Notes under the pieces: generated by a model
Told to the model about the DNA's origin: nothing
Seen by the model: only the letters and a program-made list of their open reading frames with translations
Databases searched by the model: none
Shown: piece by piece, positions 1-8,648 of the stretch
Layout: every line of letters begins with the position of its first letter
Numbering within the stretch: position 1 is the stretch's first letter
Program-made: the position numbers and the translations under genes
Assembly (NCBI GenBank): GCA_021296065.1
Contig: JAGWBD010000004.1
Span: forward strand, 1 to 58,321
Length of the DNA: 58,321 nt
Reading direction: 5' to 3'
From: Anaerolineae bacterium
Lineage (GTDB): Bacteria > Chloroflexota > Anaerolineae > Aggregatilineales > Phototrophicaceae

Positions 1-273
1 TTCGTTAGCCGCGACCCACTCGACAGCAGACGCATTCTCGAACCGGGACGTATCGGAAGAAGTGATGACAAAGGCGCCGGTTTCCACTGAATTCACAACG
101 TCCGAGTCGAGAGCCAACACCGGCGACTCTGGGACAGGAAGCGGTGTTTTCGGCTCCGGCGTCTCCGCGGGGTCCGGCGTGGTATCGGCATTCTGAGCCC
201 ATACCTGGCCCGCTGTTGCCAGACACAACACAAGGATCGCACTCAGGACGAATTGGCGCGTATCAGTGTTCAA
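1..273 (-). CDS. N-terminal part of a secreted or membrane-anchored protein, cut by the window edge
   Basis: About 91 residues are readable from a TTG start at 273. A purine-rich site (GGGAAGAG) lies just upstream of that start, and no other start fits as well. The first residues are polar and are followed by a hydrophobic stretch ending near VWAQN, which looks like a Sec signal peptide cleaved after Ala. Next comes a short low-complexity linker rich in Thr, Pro and Glu (DTTPDPAETPEPKTPLPVPE), typical of an extracytoplasmic spacer between an export signal and a folded domain. The rest of the protein lies outside the window, so no family can be named. The gene is divergent from the regulator at 618 and shares its upstream region. 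Confidence 0.6.
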   Translation of the reverse strand, partial: MNTDTRQFVLSAILVLCLATAGQVWAQNADTTPDPAETPEPKTPLPVPESPVLALDSDVVNSVETGAFVITSSDTSRFENASAVEWVAANE

Positions 274-617
274 GAGTGCTCTTCCCAACGTTAATAACGT
301 TATCCGAGTGGACGTTAGCATACGTCATACTAAGGAAGTTTACCAGCACAATATGACTGATCCACCCACAGTATCGTCAGTATGTTACCGACTTACGAAG
401 GCGATGCTAACAGAGAAAGGAGCGGATACATCAGCATGATCTCACACTGTACCCTTACCCCACCATGTCGCAAACTGCCCTTTTGTGTGAAATGCGCCGG
501 TATCCGTCACTCCGCTGCATTCTGGAACCCGTCGGGCCCCTGCCGGCGTTGCTTGCAAGATCGGGCAGACTGTGTTACAGTCCGGCGCAAGTAGCGAAAT
601 CGTTTTCGGATTGTCCT
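274..617. promoter_or_regulatory. Divergent regulatory region with a cluster of ACGT-centred palindromes
   Basis: This 344-base gap separates the minus-strand secreted protein from the plus-strand LacI-type regulator. Its left part is AT-rich. It carries a perfect 10-bp palindrome with a central CpG (ATAACGTTAT, 294-303) and three more ACGT cores at 288, 312 and 322. LacI-family operators are palindromes with a central CpG, so this is a plausible operator group for the neighbouring regulator; that assignment is inference. A weak promoter for the regulator may be TTGCAA (553-558) with GTTACA (574-579), but the 15-base spacer is short. I see no RNA gene and no convincing small ORF here. Confidence 0.4.
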
Positions 618-1613
618 GTGCCCACCTCGCTTACGGATATCGCGCGGCAGCTGGAACTCTCGCCCTCCACCGTCTCCAAGGCCCTCAACGGCTATCGCGA
701 CGTGTCCAGCGATACCCGCGAACTGGTCCTGCGCGCCGCCCTCGAACTCGGTTATCAGCCCAGCAGCGCCGCGCGCGACCTGCCTCGCGGCCGCACCGAC
801 CGCATCGGCCTCTTTCTCAACACCGCCCTCGAATACGTCGTCGATTACCTTTCCGGCATCATCCCTGGCGCGGTCCGCTGCTCGCAGGCCTGCGGCAAAC
901 GCCTGCTTATCTACACCCTGACCGACAATGACCCCGACCAGTTGCTGCAGGTCTGCCGCGCCGGAGAAATTGACGGCGTCATCCTCTTCTCCACCCATTA
1001 CGACAGCCACACCATCGAGACCCTGCTGGAAGACAATTTCCCCTTCGTCGTCATGGGCCGTCACATCCCGGATGAACGCGTCTCCTGCGTCGTGCCCGAC
1101 TATTACGACGGCACCCGCCAGATCATGGACCATCTGCTGGGCCAGGGGCATCGACGCATCGCCTTTATGACGCGTCCCGAACTGACCACGGCCAACGAGG
1201 CCCGTCTCCAGGGTTACCTTGATGCGTTGGCTGCCGCTGACCTCGCCAGCGACGGGCAACTCATCGTCGAGACTCGCCTTGAAGCCGACAGCGGCGTCGC
1301 GCCAACCCGCCAGTTGCTGGTTCTGGCGTCGCCGCCCACTGCCATCGTCGCCGCCCATGACCTGGTGGCCGTGGACGTCATCAATACCCTGCAGGCCGCC
1401 GGCCTGCGCGTGCCGCAGGACGTGGCCGTCACCGGTTTCGACGGCCTGCGCGCGGGCTTCCGAACCCTGCCGCACATCAGCACCGTTCAACAACCGCTGG
1501 AGCGCATCGGCGAACGCGTCGTTGAACTGGTCAACCGTCAATTGAACGACCCGGCCGCCCTGCCCGTGCAGGAGACTCTGCCGGTGCAACTGGTGTTGCG
1601 CGGTTCCGCGTGA
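618..1613 (+). CDS. LacI/GalR-family transcriptional regulator
   Basis: Sugar-responsive DNA-binding repressor or activator of 331 residues, a normal length for the family. Residues 4-25 form the helix-turn-helix, with the family signature VSKALNG at 19-25. The hinge follows (LGYQPSSAARDL), then a periplasmic-binding-protein-like effector domain (GVILFST, GHRRIAFM, DVAVTGFDGL, TVQQP). I chose the GTG at 618 because the helix-turn-helix begins a few residues later. An ATG in the same frame at 465 would add 51 residues of atypical sequence. The gene heads an operon with the SnoaL-like gene at 1637 and the ABC importer, so it probably controls that uptake system. The effector cannot be read from the sequence. 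Confidence 0.88.
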   Translation: MPTSLTDIARQLELSPSTVSKALNGYRDVSSDTRELVLRAALELGYQPSSAARDLPRGRTDRIGLFLNTALEYVVDYLSGIIPGAVRCSQACGKRLLIYTLTDNDPDQLLQVCRAGEIDGVILFSTHYDSHTIETLLEDNFPFVVMGRHIPDERVSCVVPDYYDGTRQIMDHLLGQGHRRIAFMTRPELTTANEARLQGYLDALAAADLASDGQLIVETRLEADSGVAPTRQLLVLASPPTAIVAAHDLVAVDVINTLQAAGLRVPQDVAVTGFDGLRAGFRTLPHISTVQQPLERIGERVVELVNRQLNDPAALPVQETLPVQLVLRGSA

Positions 1614-1636
1614 CCACGCCGAAAGAAGGAGTACCC

Positions 1637-2716
1637 ATGAGCGAAAGCGAAAAGCCGTCATCCAGCATTACCCTGCAGGACAAGGTCGATATCCAGAACC
1701 TGCGCGATGCCAACGGTCGACCGCGCCAGGGGATGCAGGGCTTTGACCCGCGCTTCGAGGATTTCGTGGACTACATCATCGGCATCACGCACGAAATCTG
1801 GGAAGAAAAGTCCATCGGCAAGCTGTACGACTACTACGCCAACACCATCCGCCTGCACAGCTCGGACGGCACGCAATACGGCCGCGACGCGGTCTTTACC
1901 TCCACCCTCGGCACCCTCGCCGCCTACCCCGACCGCCGTCTCTATGGCGACGAGGTCATCTGGGACGGCGATGACGAACAGGGCTACTACTCCTCGCATC
2001 GCCTTGTGCATGAAGGCAGCAACCGCGGCTGGTCGCTCTACGGGCCGCCGACCAACAACCGCGTGCGCTACTACGCCATCGCCGACTGCTTTTGCCGCCG
2101 CAACATGGTGGTCGAGGAATGGCTGGTGCGCGACGAACTGACCCTTGTGCACCAGCTGGGCCTGGATCCCCTCAAGACGGCGCGCGCCATGGCCCGGGCC
2201 GAGCCCCCACAGCAGCATGCCGCCGATATCGAGCGCGGCACCGGCCAGTTGCCGCCGCCCGCCCTGCCGGAGCCCCAGGGGCCCTTCGACGCCGCCGATT
2301 TCGCCCGCCGCGCCCTGCACGAAGTCTGGAACTGGCGCTTGCTCAACAAGGTGCGCGACTACCATGCGGAGACCCTGCGCGCCGAGGGGCCTTCACTGCG
2401 GCGCATGCACGGCCACAACGAATACCAGGGTTTCGCGCTGGCGCTGCTGGCGCCCTTCCCGGATTTGGCCTTCACCATCGAGCGCAGCACCTGCTGCGGC
2501 GACGGCGAGAAGGGCTGGCGCGTGGCCCTGCGCTGGCGTATGCAGGGCACGCATACCGGCTTCGGCAACTACGGCGAGCCCACCGGCCAGCGCATCAACA
2601 TTCTGGGCATCTCTCACATGTTCATTCAGGACGAGCGCATTCAGCAGGAATGGATGCTTTTCGACGAATTCGCGTTGCTCAAGCAAATTCACCGCCCGCA
2701 GGACCCAGGGAGTTAA
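1637..2716 (+). CDS. Tandem SnoaL-like (NTF2-fold) protein, copy 1
   Basis: A 359-residue protein with two SnoaL/ester-cyclase-like halves, at about residues 45-175 and 225-350. Each half keeps the family pattern of an aromatic/Pro-Asp turn (YPDRRL, FPDLAF), a strand pair, and a closing acidic strand (VVEEWLVRDE, IQQEWMLFDE). SnoaL-type proteins are small cone-shaped alpha+beta barrels that act as polyketide cyclases, isomerases or hydrolases. The reaction here is unknown. The ATG at 1637 has a perfect AAGGAG six bases upstream and is preferred over a GTG at 1610 that overlaps the regulator stop. It lies between the LacI-type regulator and the solute-binding protein, apart from the other four copies at 6030-9763. 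Confidence 0.75.
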   Translation: MSESEKPSSSITLQDKVDIQNLRDANGRPRQGMQGFDPRFEDFVDYIIGITHEIWEEKSIGKLYDYYANTIRLHSSDGTQYGRDAVFTSTLGTLAAYPDRRLYGDEVIWDGDDEQGYYSSHRLVHEGSNRGWSLYGPPTNNRVRYYAIADCFCRRNMVVEEWLVRDELTLVHQLGLDPLKTARAMARAEPPQQHAADIERGTGQLPPPALPEPQGPFDAADFARRALHEVWNWRLLNKVRDYHAETLRAEGPSLRRMHGHNEYQGFALALLAPFPDLAFTIERSTCCGDGEKGWRVALRWRMQGTHTGFGNYGEPTGQRINILGISHMFIQDERIQQEWMLFDEFALLKQIHRPQDPGS

Positions 2717-2770
2717 GGGAGTGACCCTCTCCGTATTGACCCATTCGTTCAGATTGCAAAAGGAGAAGAC

Positions 2771-4078
2771 ATGAACCACAAGAAGTTGTTTGTCCTTGCA
2801 CTGCTGGCCCTTTGCACGGGCCTCTTCGGCATGCCCGGCGTTCTTGCACAGGAAGCCGGCGCCTGCAACGTTGAGGCGCCCATGGAAGCCGTTGAGCTCA
2901 ACGCCCTCGGCTGGAGCTTCCCGATCCTCGATTTCTACTACAGCGAAATCGAGGCCTGCGACGAGGTCGAGAACGTCGACATCAACGTCAATCTGCTGGC
3001 CTCCGAGGACGTCCAGGAGCAGGTCAATCTTGCCCTCTCGGCCGGCGGCGATTCGCCCTATGACATCCTCAGCGGCGCCAACGGCCAGGTGGCCGACTGG
3101 GGCGGCAAGGGCTGGCTGATGCCCCTCAACGACCTCATCGACAAGTATCGCGACCAGTACGACCTCGACGACATCCCGGCTGCGAACTGGGAAGTCGGCG
3201 CGATCGACGGCAACATCTACGGTGTGCCCATCATCGCCAACACCCTGCATCTCTTCTATCGCAGCGACGTGCTGGGCGACATGGGGATGGAACCCCCCGA
3301 GACCTACGCCGACGTCATCGCGCTCTGCGATGCCATTGGCCTTGACAACATGGACTGGGACGCGCCCTTTGGCATGGACCTTTCCCGCCCCCGCGGCTGG
3401 GAGCTGGAATTCTTCATGGTGCTGGGTGGCCTCGGTGGCAGCTACATCGGTGAAGGCAGCACGCCGGCCTTCAACGGCCCGGAGGGCGTGCAGGCCGTCG
3501 AGATCATGCTGGATTACTACAACAGCTGCCTCGGCGAGGCGGCTTCCTCCATGAGCAACAACAACATGGAGACCGGCATGCATCAGGGTACGCTGCCCAT
3601 CGTCAAGCTCTGGGCCAGCCGCGCCGCCGGCATGAGCAACCCGGACAACACCGATCTCACGGACGTCATCGAGTTTGCGCCCGCGCCGCGCGTCGTTGAG
3701 GGCGGCCCGCGCGCCGGCTCCGCCTGGCTGGACTTCTTCTTCATTCCGGCCAACACCACCAACGACCCGGACCTCATCTTCCGCATCATCATGGAAGCTG
3801 TCGACGCCGCCTCGCAGCAGCAGGCCGCCACACTGGGCATCCCCACGCGCAGTTCAGCGGCCGATTTCGGCGGCAAGTACCTGCCGGCCGCCAGCGGCAC
3901 CCTGGCCGAGAGCGTCGGCAACTACTCCAAGAACCCGGCCAATGACATCGCCGTGGCCAAGCTGAGCGAGTTCCTGCCTCTCACTGCCACCGGCGAGATG
4001 AGCCCGCAGGAAGCGCTTGACGCCGCTGCGGACGCCTACACCGAGGAAGCGACCGCCCAGGGTTACATCGAGAGCTAG
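2771..4078 (+). CDS. Sugar-type ABC transporter, extracellular solute-binding protein
   Basis: A 435-residue family-1 type (MalE/UgpB-like) solute-binding protein. Residues 1-27 form a signal peptide (charged MNHKK, hydrophobic core, cleavage after VLA). There is no lipobox cysteine, which is unusual for a Gram-positive-type binding protein. Typical features are the early SAGGDSPYDIL segment, the hinge region PIIANTLHLFYRSDVLGDMG, and a late G-I-P-T-R segment. A strong site AAAAGGAG precedes the ATG. It is followed by two permease genes on the same strand and should deliver its ligand to them. Its SnoaL and LacI neighbours point to a carbohydrate-like or small carbonyl substrate, which is inference. 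Confidence 0.85.
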   Translation: MNHKKLFVLALLALCTGLFGMPGVLAQEAGACNVEAPMEAVELNALGWSFPILDFYYSEIEACDEVENVDINVNLLASEDVQEQVNLALSAGGDSPYDILSGANGQVADWGGKGWLMPLNDLIDKYRDQYDLDDIPAANWEVGAIDGNIYGVPIIANTLHLFYRSDVLGDMGMEPPETYADVIALCDAIGLDNMDWDAPFGMDLSRPRGWELEFFMVLGGLGGSYIGEGSTPAFNGPEGVQAVEIMLDYYNSCLGEAASSMSNNNMETGMHQGTLPIVKLWASRAAGMSNPDNTDLTDVIEFAPAPRVVEGGPRAGSAWLDFFFIPANTTNDPDLIFRIIMEAVDAASQQQAATLGIPTRSSAADFGGKYLPAASGTLAESVGNYSKNPANDIAVAKLSEFLPLTATGEMSPQEALDAAADAYTEEATAQGYIES

Positions 4079-4151
4079 TCGCAACCCTTACCGTACGGGT
4101 GGGGCTTGGGCGCCACCCCGTCCTCACGCCGCCGGCCAGAGGAAGAAAACC

Positions 4152-5015
4152 ATGGAACGTCGGGTTTTTCTGGGCTTCGCCGGTCCCAGCATCGTGGTCA
4201 TGACCCTGTTGATGGTCCTGCCGCTGGCCATGGCCATCTGGCTGGGCATGCATTTCATTACCTTCGACAACGTGCTGGAACCGCAATGGGTCGGCCTGCG
4301 AAACTTCGCCGCCGCCCTCGGTGACCAGCGCTTCTGGCAGTCATTCGGCTTCACCGCGCTCTACATCGGCGTGGTCGTGCCTTCATGGATCGTCATCGGT
4401 TTCGTGGTCGCCGTGCTGCTGGACCAGGTGACCGGCTTCGCGCGCGGCCTGTATCTCTCCATCTTTTTATTGCGTTTCATCATCGTGCCCATCGTCGGCA
4501 CCATCATGTTCCGCCAACTGTTTGAACCCTCCGGCCTGTTGCGCTGGCTGTATCAGGAACTGCTCAACGAACGATTTCGTTACACCGAGCAAACGGTGAA
4601 GTCGCTGATCCTCTTCCACGGCATCTGGTACGTCACGCCTTTCACCCTCGTGGTCTATTTCGCCGGCCTGCAGACCCTGCCACAGGACCTGATTGAGGCC
4701 GCCGGCATCGATGGCGCCAGTCGCCTGCAAAAAATTCGCCATATCGTCATTCCGCACGTGCGCTCGCTCACATTGTTTATCCTGCTCTTCAGCATCATGG
4801 ATTCCTACCGCGTCTTCGACAGCGTCTTTGTCCTGACCGGGCTGAATCCGCTTTACAAGGCCAACACCATCATGACCTATACCTACCAGACGGCGACCCA
4901 GCTTGAACGTCTGGGCAGGGCCAACGCCATGGCCGTGCTCACCATCATCGGCATCATGGTGGTGCTCATTCCCAATCTCTACCTGTCCTGGAAAGAACAG
5001 ATCGCGGAGCGCTGA
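4152..5015 (+). CDS. ABC transporter permease, MalF/UgpA type
   Basis: A 287-residue inner-membrane permease with six predicted membrane spans, the first at residues 6-28. The cytoplasmic EAA loop that docks the ATPase is clear (EAAGIDGASRLQ followed by KIRHIVIPH). I placed the start at the ATG at 4152 because the preceding GGAAGAAAA acts as ribosome site and hydrophobic sequence begins at once. Upstream in-frame sequence reads as Arg/Pro-rich noncoding DNA. The next permease starts two bases after its stop, so the pair is translationally coupled. Together with the binding protein at 2771 it forms the membrane channel of a CUT1-type importer. Confidence 0.88.
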   Translation: MERRVFLGFAGPSIVVMTLLMVLPLAMAIWLGMHFITFDNVLEPQWVGLRNFAAALGDQRFWQSFGFTALYIGVVVPSWIVIGFVVAVLLDQVTGFARGLYLSIFLLRFIIVPIVGTIMFRQLFEPSGLLRWLYQELLNERFRYTEQTVKSLILFHGIWYVTPFTLVVYFAGLQTLPQDLIEAAGIDGASRLQKIRHIVIPHVRSLTLFILLFSIMDSYRVFDSVFVLTGLNPLYKANTIMTYTYQTATQLERLGRANAMAVLTIIGIMVVLIPNLYLSWKEQIAER

Positions 5016-5017
5016 CG

Positions 5018-6022
5018 ATGGACCCCGTGACCAACCGTCCAGGCCGCCTGCTGATCCACCTGGCCCTGATTCTTTTCGCCGTCTACAGCGTGGTGCCCTT
5101 CCTGTGGACGGCCCTGCAGTCCATCAAGAAGCTGCGCGACGCCAGTTCGCGCACACCGAAATTCCTGTTCACGCCCACGCTGGAAAATTACGAGGAACTC
5201 TGGCTGCGCTCCACACCGGACAATCCGGAATCGCTGGCTTTCTTCCTGTTGCTGGCCTTCCTGCTGCTGATCTGCCTGCTGATCTTCGCGCAGCACATCC
5301 CCCTGCGCCGTGACCTGGTCTATGGCGCCGCCATTCTCGGTCTGGTCGTGCTGCTGTGGCTGATTCCGCAGTTGCTCGATACCGCCAGCTTTTACGATTA
5401 CTTCATCAACACCCTCATCGTCACGACCGGCACCATCGTGGTTTCCATCGGCATTGGCTGCCTGGCGGGCTATGGCCTGGCCCGCTACGCCGGGATGCTG
5501 GGCGTCATCGTACTGATCGCGGCGCTGGCCTTCCGCGCCCTGCCGCGCCTCGCCTACGTCCTGCCCTACTACTGGATCGGCAGCGCGCTCAATCTCATCG
5601 ACTCCCACATCCTCGTCATCATCACCCTGGTGGCCGTCAACCAGCCCTTCACCATCTGGATGCTGCGCAGTTTCTTCATGGAGATTCCGAAGGACCTGGA
5701 GGAGTCGGCCATGGTGGATGGCGCCGGTCGCCTCGTCGCCTTTCTGCGCGTCATCATCCCGGTCATGTGGCCCGGCATCGTCGCCACCGCGCTCTTCACC
5801 CTGTTGCTGGCCTACAACGAGTTCCTGCTGGTGCGCATCCTGACCCAGACCAACTGGACCCTGCCGGTGGCCATCTCGCGCTTCACCGGCGGTGAAGACC
5901 CGCGCCACCTGACTCTGGCGGCCGCGGCCTCAGTGTCGGCCACCATTCCCATCGTGATCGTGATCCTCTTTTTCCAGAAGCAACTGGTCAAGGGCCTGGC
6001 GGCCGGCGCGGTGAAAGGCTAG
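5018..6022 (+). CDS. ABC transporter permease, MalG/UgpE type, with an inserted membrane hairpin
   Basis: Second permease of the importer, 334 residues. It has the EAA loop EESAMVDGAGRL followed by VIIPVMWPGI. The N-terminal span (about residues 12-33) is followed by the usual periplasmic segment with TPTLENYEELW. Where the family normally goes straight to the N-S/T-L-I-V span, this protein carries about 60 extra residues with two strongly hydrophobic stretches (about 74-93 and 101-121). The standard span resumes at FINTLIVTTGTIVV. The insertion explains why the protein is longer than the usual 270-300 residues. No ATPase gene follows, so the energising subunit must be encoded elsewhere. Confidence 0.86.
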   Translation: MDPVTNRPGRLLIHLALILFAVYSVVPFLWTALQSIKKLRDASSRTPKFLFTPTLENYEELWLRSTPDNPESLAFFLLLAFLLLICLLIFAQHIPLRRDLVYGAAILGLVVLLWLIPQLLDTASFYDYFINTLIVTTGTIVVSIGIGCLAGYGLARYAGMLGVIVLIAALAFRALPRLAYVLPYYWIGSALNLIDSHILVIITLVAVNQPFTIWMLRSFFMEIPKDLEESAMVDGAGRLVAFLRVIIPVMWPGIVATALFTLLLAYNEFLLVRILTQTNWTLPVAISRFTGGEDPRHLTLAAAASVSATIPIVIVILFFQKQLVKGLAAGAVKG

Positions 6023-6029
6023 CGTCAAC

Positions 6030-7028
6030 GTGGCGGACTCACTGGCGCAGGCCAAACAACTGGTCCGGGATTTCGCCCTGGCGCGCGAAAACGGCCCCGC
6101 TGCGCGAAAGAACCTGGACCGCTTTCTGGCGCCGGACCTGGAATGGCAGGGCATTCAGCCCCTGCGCCGGCTGGAGGGCCGCGACGCCTTCCGCGAGCGC
6201 TTGCTGCAGCCCCTCTACCACGCCTTTCCAGACTGGCGCCGCCGTCCCTACCTCTTCCTCGGCGGTGAATTTGAAGGCAAAGTCTGGGTCGCCGCCATGG
6301 GCGACGCCATCGGCAGCTTCGTCAACGAATGGGCCCTGGCGCCCGACCTCGTCATTCCGCCCACGGGCTTCAGCCTGCGCACCCGTTACGGTGAGTTCTG
6401 CCGCGTGGAGTGCGGGCGCATCGTCGAGATACGTTACCTGATGGACCTGCCCGCCTTGCTGTTGCAGACCGGCATCGAGCTCATCCCGCCCGGCGCCGCG
6501 CACGAGGTCTGGCCGCCTGGTCCGGCCACCGGCGACGGCCTGCGCCATGCCGAACGCGATCCCGCCGAATCCGCCAGGACCCTGGCGTTGGTCGAGGCGA
6601 TGATCTTCGGCGGCCTCAACAAGTACGATGGCGAAGACCCCGACAGCCAGGACCTGGTGCAGTACTGGCACCCGCAGATGACCTGGCACGGGCCGCGCGG
6701 CGCCGGTTCCTCGCTCAACCTCGACGAGTTTCGCCACCTCGCCCAGGCGCCTTTCCTGCGCATGACGTCGGACCGTAAAGGCGTCGGCCATCGCGCGCGC
6801 ATCGCCGAGGGTCACTACGCCGCCTCCACCGGCTGGCCCGCCTCGGTCGGCACCATGACCGGCGACTTTCTCGACTGGCCGGCCAGCGGCCGCGAGATGC
6901 GCCTGAACGTCATGGACTTCTGGCGCCGCGAGGGGGACATGCTGCGCGAGGACTGGGTGCTCATCGATTTCATCGACGCGGCCGCCCAGGCCGGCGTCGA
7001 CGTCTGGCAGAAGGCCGGCTTGCGGTGA
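6030..7028 (+). CDS. Tandem SnoaL-like (NTF2-fold) protein, copy 2
   Basis: A 332-residue protein starting at a GTG seven bases after the permease stop. It is built from two SnoaL-like halves. The first (about 1-145) has the FPDWRRRPYL turn, a long strand ending AMGDAIGSFVNEW, and the closing GRIVEIRYLMDL strand. The second (about 185-325) has W-H-G-P-R-G-A-G-S, which corresponds to the W-Y-G-P-A-G-I-G-S signature of copies 3-5, and ends REDWVLIDFID. The linker GPATGDGLRHAERDPAESAR has a close counterpart in copy 3 (GPRAGDGLRQTKADPADSAR), so these two are direct paralogues. The reaction is not known; the context implies action on the imported compound. Confidence 0.72.
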   Translation: MADSLAQAKQLVRDFALARENGPAARKNLDRFLAPDLEWQGIQPLRRLEGRDAFRERLLQPLYHAFPDWRRRPYLFLGGEFEGKVWVAAMGDAIGSFVNEWALAPDLVIPPTGFSLRTRYGEFCRVECGRIVEIRYLMDLPALLLQTGIELIPPGAAHEVWPPGPATGDGLRHAERDPAESARTLALVEAMIFGGLNKYDGEDPDSQDLVQYWHPQMTWHGPRGAGSSLNLDEFRHLAQAPFLRMTSDRKGVGHRARIAEGHYAASTGWPASVGTMTGDFLDWPASGREMRLNVMDFWRREGDMLREDWVLIDFIDAAAQAGVDVWQKAGLR

Positions 7029-7119
7029 AGGCCGCTGCCAATCGCGTTCCCGACCTGCGGGCAGTGCTTCCTGTTGAAGGTCGCCGGAGCCTGGCAGGCG
7101 GCAACAACTGGAGATCGTC

Positions 7120-8124
7120 TTGATTCAAGACAAGAGGGATGGGGCCAGACAGGTCGTGGAGGACCTGTGGCGCGCATGGCTGCGCGAAGCTCTTGCCGCG
7201 GCTGCCCTGGTCCCTCATTCGCATCCCGACCTGCGCCTGCAGGCCTTCCACCCGGTGAACGGGTTGCAGGGGCTTGAAGCAGTCACACGCGATTTTTGCG
7301 CGCCGCTGCGCCAGGCCTTCCCGGACCTGTTGCGCCGCCCCTACATCAGCATTGCCGGCCAGCATGCGGGAGCCACCTGGGTCGCCAGCAGCGGCGATTT
7401 CATCGGCAGTTTCATGAAGGACTGGCTCGGCATCCCTGCCAGTGGCCGCAGCGTGCACATACGCTTCGGCGAATTCTCCCGCGTCGAGGACGGCAAGGTG
7501 CGCGAGATCATGCTGCTGCTCGATCTCGTCAGCCTGCTGCGTCAGTGCGGTCGCGAGCCTTTGCCGCCGGAAACTGGCGACACCCGCTGGATCCCCGGCC
7601 CGCGCGCGGGCGACGGTCTGCGCCAGACGAAGGCCGACCCGGCCGACTCCGCGCGCAGCCTTGAACTGGTGCTGGCCATGATCGACGCCCTTAACGACTA
7701 CGACGGCGAAAACCTGTGCAGTATGGGCATGACCCGCTTCTGGACGGAGGACATGCACTGGTATGGCCCGGCCGGCATCGGCTCGACGATCGCGCTGGCC
7801 GGCTTCGAGCAGCACCACCAGGTCCCTTTCCTGCGCGCCTTCCCGGATCGCGTCGGCGGCACGCAAGACACCGTCTGGATCGCCGAGGGCCCCTACGTCG
7901 CCTGCGCCGGTTTTCCGGTGCTGCACATGCGCCACCTCGGCCCGTATCTGGGTCACCCCGCTACCGGCCGTCAGGTCACCATGCGCGGCATCGACTGGTG
8001 GCGCCGCGAGGGCGATCGCCTGGCGGAGAACTGGGTCTTCGTCGACCTGCCGCACTTTTTTAACCAACTCGGCGTCGACCTGCGCAAGCGCGATGAGACG
8101 GCGGGAGACGCGGTCAGGGGTTAA
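7120..8124 (+). CDS. Tandem SnoaL-like (NTF2-fold) protein, copy 3
   Basis: A 334-residue paralogue of copy 2 with the same two-half plan. The first half has FHPVNGLQG, FPDLLRRPYI and the closing GKVREIMLLLDL. The second half has HWYGPAGIGS, FPDRVGG, the ester-cyclase-like stretch HPATGRQVTMRGIDWW, and LAENWVFVDL. The start is a TTG at 7120 with GGAG a few bases upstream; I see no ATG that keeps the first half intact. The P-A-T-G-R-x-V strand matches SnoaL-type ester cyclases, where a conserved Asp and His act in acid/base chemistry. Whether those residues are placed correctly here needs a structural alignment. Confidence 0.72.
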   Translation: MIQDKRDGARQVVEDLWRAWLREALAAAALVPHSHPDLRLQAFHPVNGLQGLEAVTRDFCAPLRQAFPDLLRRPYISIAGQHAGATWVASSGDFIGSFMKDWLGIPASGRSVHIRFGEFSRVEDGKVREIMLLLDLVSLLRQCGREPLPPETGDTRWIPGPRAGDGLRQTKADPADSARSLELVLAMIDALNDYDGENLCSMGMTRFWTEDMHWYGPAGIGSTIALAGFEQHHQVPFLRAFPDRVGGTQDTVWIAEGPYVACAGFPVLHMRHLGPYLGHPATGRQVTMRGIDWWRREGDRLAENWVFVDLPHFFNQLGVDLRKRDETAGDAVRG

Positions 8125-8141
8125 TCGACAGGAGGGGCGTC

Positions 8142-8648
8142 ATGGGCGAAGCGGAACGCCGCAACAATCAGCTGGTCGATGACATGTACGACGGCCTCAA
8201 CGAGAATCGCAACGGCAACATGGGCGACTACTGGTTCGGGGACATGGTCTGGTACGGTCCTGCCGGCATTGGCACCAAACGGGGCCTGCAGGCGTTTGAA
8301 CTGGACTACCGCAAGGACTTCATCCATTCCTTCCCCGACAAGGTCGGCAGGGACGTCATCCGCCTCGCCCAGGGCGACTGGGTCGCCGGCACCGGCTACC
8401 AGACCGCCACTTTCGCCCGCGACTGGCTGGGCATCCCCGCCACGGGTCAGCAGATCAAAATGCGCTACATGGACTTCTGGCGCGTGGAAGAGCGCGACGG
8501 CGAGCACAAGCTGGTCGAGAACCACGTGCTGATCGACATCCTCGGCGTGCTGGAGCAGGCCGGCTACGACCTGGGCAAGGTGCTGCGCTTCGTCGGCTCC
8601 AGACCGCCGGAATTCTTTGAGCAGCAGGACGAAGAGGCCGCTGGCTGA
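8142..8648 (+). CDS. Single-domain SnoaL-like (NTF2-fold) protein, copy 4
   Basis: A 168-residue protein preceded by a strong AGGAGGGG site. It corresponds to just the second half of copies 3 and 5: VWYGPAGIGT, then FIHSFPDKVGRD, then IPATGQQIKMRYMDFWR, then KLVENHVLIDIL. A charged C-terminal tail (EFFEQQDEEAAG) follows. The last base of its TGA stop is shared with the ATG of copy 5 (TGATG), so the two are translationally coupled. This single-domain form shows that the tandem copies arose by fusion or duplication of one barrel. It may form the usual NTF2-fold dimer by itself. Confidence 0.72.
   Translation: MGEAERRNNQLVDDMYDGLNENRNGNMGDYWFGDMVWYGPAGIGTKRGLQAFELDYRKDFIHSFPDKVGRDVIRLAQGDWVAGTGYQTATFARDWLGIPATGQQIKMRYMDFWRVEERDGEHKLVENHVLIDILGVLEQAGYDLGKVLRFVGSRPPEFFEQQDEEAAG

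Noticed and set aside
465-617. In-frame extension of the LacI-type regulator to an upstream ATG
   Set aside because: The extra residues are Cys/Arg/Pro-rich with no ribosome site, and LacI-family proteins start a few residues before the helix-turn-helix.
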